Source of the DNA: Pseudomonadota bacterium
GTDB lineage: Bacteria; Pseudomonadota; Alphaproteobacteria; UBA2966; CAIVPW01
NCBI GenBank assembly: GCA_027625125.1
Contig: JAQBXG010000036.1
Span: 1-11,567 of the forward strand
DNA: 11,567 nucleotides
Direction: 5' to 3'
Part shown: positions 1-5,833 of the stretch, piece by piece
How positions within the stretch are numbered: position 1 is the stretch's first letter
Layout of the letters: the number at the start of each line of letters is the position of its first letter
Translations under genes and position numbers: made by a program
Notes under the pieces: generated by a model
The model's input: the letters and a program-made list of their open reading frames with translations, nothing else
Database searches by the model: none
Told to the model about the DNA's origin: nothing

Positions 1-50
1 TGGCGGGGAGCGGAATCAACCCGCCGTTCGAAAAACGGGCCGGTTCGCCG

Positions 51-1274
51 CTAATCCGCGCCCGAGGCGGCGCTGAGGACATGGACGGTATACCCGCCCT
101 CGCCAAGGCGCGAGATCATTTTCCCGGCGCTTTCGGCGTCCGGGGTCTCGATCATCAGGTCCAGCTCCGCCGCCCGCGCCGGAATGTCGGTAAACAGGCG
201 TTGGTGGCGGACCTCGATGATGTTCCCGCCACAGGCGCCGATGATGTTCGCCACATGGGCCAGCGTGCCGGGAACGTCGGTAATGTCGACGCGAAGGCTT
301 AGAATCCGTCCTGACCGCACAAGGCCGCGATTCACGACCTGGGCCAGCAGGCGAGAATCGATATTCCCGCCCGACAGCACAAGCCCCGTGCGCCGGCCGC
401 GAAAGCGGTCGCTGTCGCTGAGGACCGCGGCCAGGGACGCGGCGCCGGCGCCCTCGGCGACGGTCTTTTCGATCTCCAGATACATGCAGATCGCCCGCTC
501 GAGGTCGACCTCGCCGACCAGCATCACGTCGTCGACCAATTCGCGGTGGATCGCCAGCGGTATTTCGCCCACCGACTTGACGGCGATGCCGTCGGCGATC
601 GTCGTCCGTCCGGGTTTCGGCGGCGTCCCGGTCAGCACCTGGTGCAGGGAAGGATAGAGCGCCGATTCGACGCCGATCACTTCGATGCCCGGCTTCAGCG
701 CCTTCGCCGCGACCGCGCATCCGGCGATCAATCCGCCGCCGCCGACCGGCACCACCAGCACCTCCAGGCTCGGGTCCGCGGCCAGCATTTCCAGCGCCAC
801 GGTGCCCTGGCCGGCGATGATCGCCTCATCGTTGTACGGGTGGATCAGCACCAGGCCCTCGCGGGCGGCGATTTCGTTCGCGAACGGGCCGCAATCGACC
901 AGGTTTTCGCCGTGCAGCAGAACCTTGGCGCCGAAGCCGCGGGTGTGGCCGATCTTGGTGTAGGGCGTGTTGACCGGCATGACGATCGTCGCCGGTATGC
1001 CCAACCGTTGGGCGTGGTACGCGACGCCCTGGGCGTGGTTGCCCGCCGACACCGCGATCACGCCGCCCCTGCGTTCGGCGTCCGAAAGCTGCAACAGCCG
1101 CACCAGCGCGCCGCGGTCCTTGAAGGAAGAGGTATACTGGAGGTTCTCGAACTTGACGACAATGTCTGCGCCGGTCACCTCGGACAGCGTGCGCGAGGCC
1201 AGCGTCGGCGTTTCGATGACGGCGCCGCGAATCCGTTCCGCAGCAAGCTGGATATCGTCTAGGGAAACCGTCAT
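51..1274 (-). CDS. ilvA: Threonine ammonia-lyase (threonine dehydratase) with C-terminal ACT domain
   Basis: This PLP enzyme of the cytosol deaminates L-threonine (and usually L-serine) to 2-oxobutyrate and ammonia, feeding isoleucine synthesis or threonine breakdown. The 407-residue product has the fold-type II catalytic domain at about residues 5-320. The PLP lysine is K52 in SSFKDRGA. An AGNHAQGVA loop lies near 77-85, the phosphate-binding glycine loop PVGGGGLIAG at 176-185, and SGGNID at 301-306 binds the pyridine nitrogen. Residues from about 327 to 402 form one ACT domain (ITDVPGTLAHVANIIGACGG), expected to bind an amino-acid effector. This single-ACT, roughly 400-residue layout differs from the 514-residue E. 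coli IlvA, so a catabolic TdcB-like role is also possible. It starts at ATG and ends in TAG, with no truncation. It is divergent from the decarboxylase gene. Family assignment is firm; biosynthetic versus catabolic role is not. Confidence 0.95.
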   Translation of the reverse strand: MTVSLDDIQLAAERIRGAVIETPTLASRTLSEVTGADIVVKFENLQYTSSFKDRGALVRLLQLSDAERRGGVIAVSAGNHAQGVAYHAQRLGIPATIVMPVNTPYTKIGHTRGFGAKVLLHGENLVDCGPFANEIAAREGLVLIHPYNDEAIIAGQGTVALEMLAADPSLEVLVVPVGGGGLIAGCAVAAKALKPGIEVIGVESALYPSLHQVLTGTPPKPGRTTIADGIAVKSVGEIPLAIHRELVDDVMLVGEVDLERAICMYLEIEKTVAEGAGAASLAAVLSDSDRFRGRRTGLVLSGGNIDSRLLAQVVNRGLVRSGRILSLRVDITDVPGTLAHVANIIGACGGNIIEVRHQRLFTDIPARAAELDLMIETPDAESAGKMISRLGEGGYTVHVLSAASGAD

Positions 1275-1447
1275 GGGCGGCCCGGCCGGGTTTGGGCGGC
1301 GTGTGGATCAGCCCGGAACCGGCCCGTCCTACACCAGCCGCCGGCGACCGGCAACCGGCCCGCTGGCCCGAGGGTGCGAAAATGATGGTGCAGCGTGGCG
1401 CGTGTGTGATATTCGGCGGGCCGACCAAGCGCAGAGGGCCCCTGACG
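1275..1447. promoter_or_regulatory. Divergent intergenic region between ilvA and the decarboxylase gene
   Basis: This 173-bp region should hold both divergent promoters. On the minus strand a weak sigma70-like pair is visible: TTGCCG (complement of 1349-1354) and TAGGAC (complement of 1326-1331), 17 bp apart. That would start ilvA transcription about 44 bases before its ATG. Two exact copies of AACCGGCCCG (1317-1326 and 1353-1362) sit around this pair, but short GC-rich repeats are common here and may mean nothing. No convincing plus-strand promoter was found. Confidence 0.3.
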
Positions 1448-2677
1448 ATGCACGCGATTCCTGAACTTCTTCCTTCGGCCGGTACACCGGAATTCGGCGG
1501 CGAGCGCCTCGCGTATCATTCGATCGCTGAGTTGGTGGCGGACCGGGCCCCCGACCATTCTGTGGTCTGTCTGCGCCCGGCGGCGGTGGAGGCGGCGGCC
1601 CGCCACCTGACGTCGCTGTTTCCGGGCGACGTGCTGTACGCGGTCAAGTGCAATCCGCATCCGCGCGTGTTGCAGGCCCTTTATCGGGGCGGCGTCCGGC
1701 ACTTCGACACGGCCTCGCTGGCCGAGGTCAAGCTGGTCCGCGGCCTGTTGGGGCGACAGGCGGCGGCCTACTTCAACCATCCGGTCAAGGCGCGGGCGGC
1801 GATTGCCGAGGCGTCGGAACGCCACGGTGTCCGCCACTTCGTGGTCGACAGCGAAGGCGAACTGCACAAGGTGGCCGAAACGGCATCCGGACCCTTCGAG
1901 ATCGCCGTGCGCATGGCGACCCCGCCCGGCGAAGCGGTGCAGCACATGTCGTCGAAGTTCGGCGCCAGCCCGGCCGAGGCGGCGCAGTTGCTTCGCACCG
2001 CCGCGGCGATGGGATTGCCGGTCGGCATCGCCTTCCATGTCGGCTCCCAATGCCGCGACCCGAACGACTACGCCCGCGCGTTGGGCCTGGCGGCGCAGGT
2101 GCGGGACACCGCGGGGGTCCCGGTCGGCACGATCAACGTTGGCGGCGGATTTCCCGCCTGGTACCTTGGCGACGACGTGCCACCGCTGGAGGCGTTCACC
2201 GACCGCATCGCCGAAGGCGTGCGCGAATTCGGATTTGACGACAGCCGTCTGCAATGTGAACCCGGCCGCGCCCTGGTCGCCAGCGGCGGCTCGATCCTGA
2301 CCCAGGTGCAGCTCCGGAAGGGCCGCGCGCTCTATATCAACGACGGTATCTTCGGCAATCTCTGCGAGATGGTGTACCTGAAGCTGCGCTTGCCGCTGCG
2401 CACCCACCGCGCCGGCGGCGGCGGCCTGCCGGGGCCCGATTCCGAATTCACGCTGTTCGGCCCGACCTGTGATCCCGTCGACGTGCTGCCGGGTGTCTGG
2501 GCGTTGCCGGAAGGAATTCAGGAAGGGGACTGGATCGAATTCGGGCAGATCGGGGCCTATTCGTCGGCGATCGCCACGAGTTTCAACGGCTTCACCAGCG
2601 AGGCAATCGTCGATGTGGCGGAGCAGCCGTTCTGGCCCGGGCAACGCGCCGCCGGAGAGCATCTGCGCATCGCCTGA
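1448..2677 (+). CDS. Fold-III PLP decarboxylase, ornithine/lysine decarboxylase type
   Basis: Probable cytosolic decarboxylase making putrescine from ornithine, or cadaverine from lysine, for polyamine synthesis. The 409-residue product is an alanine-racemase-fold (group IV) enzyme. K67 in YAVKCN is the PLP Schiff-base lysine. FHVGSQC is at 196-202, the glycine-rich phosphate loop NVGGGFP at 230-236 and CEPGRALV at 270-277. GPTCDPVDV near 338-346 carries the catalytic Cys341-Asp342 pair that completes the partner's active site in the dimer. The Cys-Asp motif and VKCN fit ornithine decarboxylases better than diaminopimelate decarboxylase. Substrate choice between ornithine and lysine cannot be read by eye. 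The frame is open back to an ATG at 1292, but homology begins only after 1448. I therefore chose ATG 1448, preceded by a weak AGAGGG. It stands alone on this strand and converges on hemB. Confidence 0.9.
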   Translation: MHAIPELLPSAGTPEFGGERLAYHSIAELVADRAPDHSVVCLRPAAVEAAARHLTSLFPGDVLYAVKCNPHPRVLQALYRGGVRHFDTASLAEVKLVRGLLGRQAAAYFNHPVKARAAIAEASERHGVRHFVVDSEGELHKVAETASGPFEIAVRMATPPGEAVQHMSSKFGASPAEAAQLLRTAAAMGLPVGIAFHVGSQCRDPNDYARALGLAAQVRDTAGVPVGTINVGGGFPAWYLGDDVPPLEAFTDRIAEGVREFGFDDSRLQCEPGRALVASGGSILTQVQLRKGRALYINDGIFGNLCEMVYLKLRLPLRTHRAGGGGLPGPDSEFTLFGPTCDPVDVLPGVWALPEGIQEGDWIEFGQIGAYSSAIATSFNGFTSEAIVDVAEQPFWPGQRAAGEHLRIA

Positions 2678-2683
2678 TCGCGC

Positions 2684-3703
2684 TCAGCCGCCGCCGGACA
2701 GCAACCGCGCCGCCTCCATCGCCGCATAGGTCAGCACGCCGTCGGCGCCAGCGCGCTTGAATGCCAACAGGCTTTCCAGCAGCGCCCGGTCCCGGTCCAG
2801 CCAGCCGCGCTCGGCGGCGGCGGCCAGCATCGCGTACTCGCCCGATACGTGGTAGGCGAACGTCGGCACGCCGAATTGCAGCTTGATCCGGGCGACCACG
2901 TCCAGATACGGCAGTCCCGGCTTGACCATCACCATATCGGCGCCCTCGGCCAGGTCCAGCGCCACCTCGCGGATCGCCTCGTCGCCGTTGGCCGGGTCCA
3001 TCTGGTAGGTTTTTTTGTCGCCGGCCAGCAACGCGGCGGAGCCGACGGCGTCACGAAACGGCCCATAGAACGCCGATGCGTATTTCGCAGCGTAGGCCAG
3101 GATGGCAATGTCCTGCCGGCCGGCGGCGTCCAGCGCCGCGCGGATCGCGCCGACGCGGCCGTCCATCATATCCGACGGCGCGATCACGTCGCATCCCGCC
3201 TCCGCTTGCACGACCGCCTGGCGGCTCAGCAATTCGATCGTCTCGTCGTTTTGCACGACGCCGTCCCGCAGAACGCCGTCGTGACCGTGGGTGGTGAACG
3301 GGTCCAGCGCCACGTCGCACAGGATGCCGATCTCCGGCGCCGCGGATTTCAAGCGGCGCACGGCGCGGCACACCAGGTTGTCAGGATTGAATGCCTCGGC
3401 GCCGTCTGCGGTCTTGCGGAAATCGGGGATGCGTGGAAACAGCGCGATCATCGGAATGCCCAGCGTCGCCGCCTCCGTCGCAACCGCGCCCAACCGATCG
3501 ACCGTATGGCGCCGCACGCCGGGCATCGAGGCGATCTCCTCGGACCGGCGTTCGCCCTCGGTGACGAACACCGGCAGAATCAGATCGTCGACCGACAGAC
3601 GATGCTCGGCCACCAGCCGCCGCAGCCACGGCGTGCGCCGCAGGCGGCGCAGGCGGGTGGCGGGGAAGGATCCGGTTGACGGGGATATCGGCAAACTGGG
3701 CAC
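2684..3703 (-). CDS. hemB: Delta-aminolevulinic acid dehydratase (porphobilinogen synthase)
   Basis: Condenses two 5-aminolevulinate molecules into porphobilinogen, the second common step of heme and tetrapyrrole synthesis, acting directly on the HemA product. Of the 339 residues from the chosen start, the two Schiff-base lysines are K207 (AYAAKYASAFYGPFRD) and K261 (MVKPGLPYLD). The metal loop near 129-143 reads CDVALDPFTTHGHDG. Aspartates and alanine replace the three zinc cysteines, marking the zinc-independent, Mg/K-dependent class usual in alphaproteobacteria. The frame is open back to 3919, but that start would overlap the upstream gene, and ATG 3811 lies inside a hairpin stem. GTG 3703 places the start about 13 residues before the conserved FPATR and behind a possible promoter. 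TTG 3694 is an alternative. The product is full-length and intact at the C terminus (LTYAAMEAARLL). Confidence 0.95.
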   Translation of the reverse strand: MPSLPISPSTGSFPATRLRRLRRTPWLRRLVAEHRLSVDDLILPVFVTEGERRSEEIASMPGVRRHTVDRLGAVATEAATLGIPMIALFPRIPDFRKTADGAEAFNPDNLVCRAVRRLKSAAPEIGILCDVALDPFTTHGHDGVLRDGVVQNDETIELLSRQAVVQAEAGCDVIAPSDMMDGRVGAIRAALDAAGRQDIAILAYAAKYASAFYGPFRDAVGSAALLAGDKKTYQMDPANGDEAIREVALDLAEGADMVMVKPGLPYLDVVARIKLQFGVPTFAYHVSGEYAMLAAAAERGWLDRDRALLESLLAFKRAGADGVLTYAAMEAARLLSGGG

Positions 3704-3738
3704 GGCGGTCCGTGGTCGACGGGGCTGCGGTTCCGCCG

Positions 3739-3768
3739 AGTGTACCGGCGAGACCGGCCGGCCGGCAA
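3739..3768 (-). promoter_or_regulatory. Possible sigma70-like promoter for hemB
   Basis: On the minus strand, TTGCCG (complement of 3763-3768) and TACACT (complement of 3739-3744) are separated by 18 bp. Each matches consensus at four of six positions. Transcription would begin about 28 bases before the GTG start of hemB and downstream of the hairpin at 3781-3809, which supports the short hemB start. Read by eye only, in GC-rich DNA. Confidence 0.3.
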
Positions 3769-3780
3769 TCAACCCGCAAC

Positions 3781-3809
3781 GGCGGGACAGAGCGCTGCCC
3801 TGTCCCGCC
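3781..3809 (-). terminator. Perfect 10-bp-stem hairpin after the cyclase-2TM gene
   Basis: GGCGGGACAG (3781-3790) and CTGTCCCGCC (3800-3809) are exact reverse complements around a 9-base loop. The structure begins 18 bases beyond the stop of the cyclase-2TM gene. It lies upstream of the possible hemB promoter, so a transcription stop between the two genes is the simplest reading. No U-rich tract follows on either strand, so it is not a canonical intrinsic terminator. It could instead protect an mRNA 3' end or act in a hemB leader. Confidence 0.45.
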
Positions 3810-3827
3810 ATCACGAGCGATATGGAC

Positions 3828-4973
3828 TTACGTTGATTCGCGCTCGAATTTTTCGCGCAGTTCGTCGCGCTTCTTTTCTTCCCATTCCGGGCCAAGGAAA
3901 GAGTCGACGCCGAACACATGGATTGCGTTCATTGCCAAAGCGAACGCCAGACCGAGGGCGGGCCACACCACCCACCATTCGCCGGGGCTGCTCAGCAGGT
4001 TGACCACAAACAGGAATCCAAGGATCACGCCGAACGACGTCGCCCGCTTGCGAAACCCGCGCACCGATCGCATGCGCCGGCGAATGGCCCGCTCGCTCAG
4101 ACCCTGCCGGTTCAGACGGTCGCGCAATTCGTCTTCGGCGCGTTCATGCCATCGGGCGTTCTGCCGCAACCAGTTGCCGCACCGCCGCACGCCGCGGCCG
4201 ACGCCGTCGGGTCCGACGACCCGCAATGCCTGCAAGAACAGCCCGGTAACGATGACCAGCGCCGGCCACTGGAACCAGAAGTCGCCGCCCGATGCCGCCA
4301 CGTTGATCAACAGCAGCGCGAGGATGACGACGCCGCCGAACAGCATATTGCGATACAGGTGCCGCACCTGATTCACGGCCTCGCGCGCGCGTTCGTCGGG
4401 GGTCAGATAAATCTTCGTCTCGGCGCCGGATTCGTTGAACGCCCGGCTCGCGCCCTCGGGGGCGTAGCGGTACAACGAGGTCTCCTCGCTGCCGATCGTT
4501 CGAGTCCCGGCCCTGCGGAAGCTGCCGCCGAACGGGCCGCGGGCAAGTTCATACACCGCGCCGGTAATGGCGATGTCGCCCGGTCCGATCGACCCGCGGA
4601 TGTTGTCGGCGCCGTCGACACCGGCGCCAGTCAAACCGTCACCGGAGCGGGCGACCGGCCCCAGCGCCACGGCGGCGCGGAAATCCACCTGGTCCTCTTC
4701 GTCGAGGCCCTCGTTGGCGGCGTCGACGGAGTCGTGCATCGCCACCGCCGCCGAAACCGCGTCGGCGGCGTTCTCGAACGTCGCCCGCATCACGTCGCCG
4801 CCGCCGGCCTCCACCTTGCCGTGGAACCTCGCCGCGATCGCGGCGAACGATTTCGCCGTGCGTTCCTGGCCGCGTTCGGCGCCGGCCGGGTCGGTTCGCT
4901 TCCAATCGTCATAGTCCGCCAGATCCGCGCTCAGCACAGCGGCCAGCGTCGGCTGTTGCTCCGTCGTCGCCAT
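3828..4973 (-). CDS. Degenerate class III nucleotide cyclase domain fused to two 2TM membrane domains
   Basis: Function unknown; probably a membrane-anchored signalling or sensor protein. The 381-residue product begins with a class III adenylate/guanylate cyclase homology domain (about 10-172). Both metal aspartates appear present (D17 in SADLADY, D60 in GGGD). By eye alignment, the base-selecting Lys is A56, and the transition-state Asn and Arg of the usual VNxAAR motif are D120 and N124. Catalysis is therefore doubtful. Two homologous 2TM units follow. The first has membrane spans at about 209-227 and 232-254, the second at about 313-327 and 333-354. Their second spans carry FWFQWPAL and WWVVWPAL. 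Charged helical segments follow each unit. I chose ATG 4973 because GGAGGG precedes it by a few bases; the frame opens at 5036. It is divergent from the MarR gene. The domain calls are good, the biological role is a guess. Confidence 0.8.
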   Translation of the reverse strand: MATTEQQPTLAAVLSADLADYDDWKRTDPAGAERGQERTAKSFAAIAARFHGKVEAGGGDVMRATFENAADAVSAAVAMHDSVDAANEGLDEEDQVDFRAAVALGPVARSGDGLTGAGVDGADNIRGSIGPGDIAITGAVYELARGPFGGSFRRAGTRTIGSEETSLYRYAPEGASRAFNESGAETKIYLTPDERAREAVNQVRHLYRNMLFGGVVILALLLINVAASGGDFWFQWPALVIVTGLFLQALRVVGPDGVGRGVRRCGNWLRQNARWHERAEDELRDRLNRQGLSERAIRRRMRSVRGFRKRATSFGVILGFLFVVNLLSSPGEWWVVWPALGLAFALAMNAIHVFGVDSFLGPEWEEKKRDELREKFEREST

Positions 4974-5125
4974 CGGTTTCCCTCCACCGGTTGTCCTGTA
5001 GACGCAGGGCATATGGGATCGGTTCCGGCGGGGCACAAGTTTGCCCGAGGCGGCGGAATCCCGTATGTACGGAGGACGCCACCGCTCGCAGTCGCCGTCT
5101 GCCGCAATTATGGCCGAACCTAGGT
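4974..5125. promoter_or_regulatory. Divergent promoter region between the cyclase-2TM gene and the MarR gene
   Basis: This 152-bp region should drive both flanking genes. On the plus strand TTGCCC (5041-5046) and TATGTA (5064-5069) are 17 bp apart. On the minus strand TTGTGC (complement of 5033-5038) and CATATG (5010-5015) are 17 bp apart, giving a leader of about 30 bases with GGAGGG before the ATG. The two promoters would be only a few bases apart back to back, so one bound protein could control both. The boxes match consensus only partly. Confidence 0.35.
5061..5072. promoter_or_regulatory. Inverted repeat, candidate MarR operator
   Basis: CCGTA-TG-TACGG is an inverted repeat with perfect 5-bp arms. 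It overlaps the proposed -10 box of the MarR gene at 5064-5069. MarR proteins are dimers and often repress their own promoter through such sites, so this is a natural candidate operator. It is short, and I found no second clear copy in the window. Confidence 0.3.
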
Positions 5126-5140
5126 ATGGCCGAACCCAGG
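5109..5140. repeat. Tandem 16-bp duplication spanning the MarR start codon
   Basis: TATGGCCGAACCTAGG (5109-5124) is followed directly by TATGGCCGAACCCAGG (5125-5140), two copies with one mismatch. Each copy carries an ATG. The unit is not a multiple of three, so the ATGs at 5110 and 5126 are in different frames. The second opens the MarR gene. The first reads 12 codons and stops at 5146-5148. Confidence 0.85.
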
Positions 5141-5638
5141 CAAGCTGAACCGCTCGCGGAACCGGGGCCGGAAGGCACAGGCGGCAAGGCGGCCTATCTC
5201 GAAACCCTGCGCATGATCGAGCGGCTGCACCGCCGATTTCTCGATGTCGTGAAGGCGGAGCTGGAACGCCGCGGGTTGGCCGCGATCAGCAACGTCCAGG
5301 CGATGATCCTGTACAACATCGGCGACGCGGTGATGACCGTCGGCGAGTTGACCAGCCGCGGCTACTACCAAGGCTCCAACGTCTCCTACAATCTGAAAAA
5401 GCTGGTCGAAGGCGGCTACCTTGAACAGGAACGATCTCCCTATGACCGCCGCTCGGTGCGGGTGCGGCTGGCGCCGGAGGGCCGGAAGCTGGTGCGGCAG
5501 ATCGACGCAATTTTCGACCGCCACGTGGCCGACCTGGCGCGCGGGCGGCTCGGGGACGCCGAGCTGGGCGAGGTAAACCGGGCGCTGGCCGATCTCGAGC
5601 GGTTCTGGAGCGACGGCATCCGCTTTTCGCCTCGTTGA
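5126..5638 (+). CDS. MarR family winged-helix transcriptional regulator
   Basis: A DNA-binding regulator of 170 residues, expected to act as a cytosolic dimer. After a low-complexity, Pro/Glu/Gly-rich N-terminal tail (about 1-20), helices near 23-50 would form the dimerisation part. The winged helix-turn-helix covers about 55-120, with the recognition region near YYQGSNVSYNLKKLVEGGYL and the wing marked by DRRSVRVRL (107-115). The recognition region reminds me of the alphaproteobacterial LdtR-like branch of MarR proteins, from memory and not checked. ATG 5126 is the only usual start codon in frame near the domain. No good Shine-Dalgarno precedes it, the nearest GGAGG being about 50 bases upstream. 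It lies between hemB and hemA, divergent from the cyclase-2TM gene and 195 bp before hemA. Control of these neighbours or of itself is plausible; the ligand is unknown. Confidence 0.88.
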   Translation: MAEPRQAEPLAEPGPEGTGGKAAYLETLRMIERLHRRFLDVVKAELERRGLAAISNVQAMILYNIGDAVMTVGELTSRGYYQGSNVSYNLKKLVEGGYLEQERSPYDRRSVRVRLAPEGRKLVRQIDAIFDRHVADLARGRLGDAELGEVNRALADLERFWSDGIRFSPR

Positions 5639-5833
5639 GGGCGGCCTTGCGCGCGGCTGTACCGGCGTTAGTATTGGTGCGACGAAAATGATACGCCATG
5701 TTGTCTTGGGTCCCGGAGGTTGGCAGGACCCCTCGTCCGGCGGACGCGGCGATGCGGCCGTGAGCTACCGGAACGAAACCGGGGGGATTGGCGCGCGCGG
5801 CTACGGCGCGGCGACGGGCTGACGGAGGAAGTC
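5639..5833 (+). promoter_or_regulatory. hemA upstream region with possible promoter, hairpins and a leader ORF
   Basis: This 195-bp gap should contain the hemA promoter. A weak pair, TTGCGC (5647-5652) and TAGTAT (5669-5674) with 16-bp spacing, would give a leader of about 150 bases. Within the leader, GGGTCC (5708-5713) pairs with GGACCC (5726-5731) over 12 bases, and CGTCC/GGACG (5734-5738, 5742-5746) pairs over 3 bases. A 44-codon ORF (5688-5822) ends just before the strong hemA ribosome site GGAGG. No match to an FNR-type box was seen. Confidence 0.3.

Noticed and set aside
14..24. AATCAACCCGC occurring at 14-24 and again at 3767-3777 as a dispersed repeat
   Set aside because: Pairs of 11-base matches are expected by chance in 11.5 kb, and the two contexts share nothing else. 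The left 50 bases hold no other supported feature.
1317..1362. Two exact copies of AACCGGCCCG in the ilvA/decarboxylase gap as an operator pair
   Set aside because: A 10-bp GC-rich repeat within 50 bases is expected by chance somewhere in a window of this length and composition. It is not palindromic enough to call.
1271..2662. A 463-codon open frame on the minus strand opposite the decarboxylase gene
   Set aside because: It is a shadow caused by GC-rich codon bias. The plus strand has an intact enzyme with all active-site motifs, and the antisense product is Arg/His/Gln-rich with no recognisable domain.
3704..3919. Extended N terminus for hemB reaching ATG 3919 or 3811
   Set aside because: The 3919 start overlaps the upstream coding gene, the 3811 ATG sits in a hairpin stem, and the added residues are absent from the HemB family as I know it.
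3918..5123. A 401-codon open frame on the plus strand opposite the cyclase-2TM gene
   Set aside because: The minus-strand frame has cyclase and 2TM signatures and a good ribosome site. The plus-strand product has low-complexity composition and no domain.
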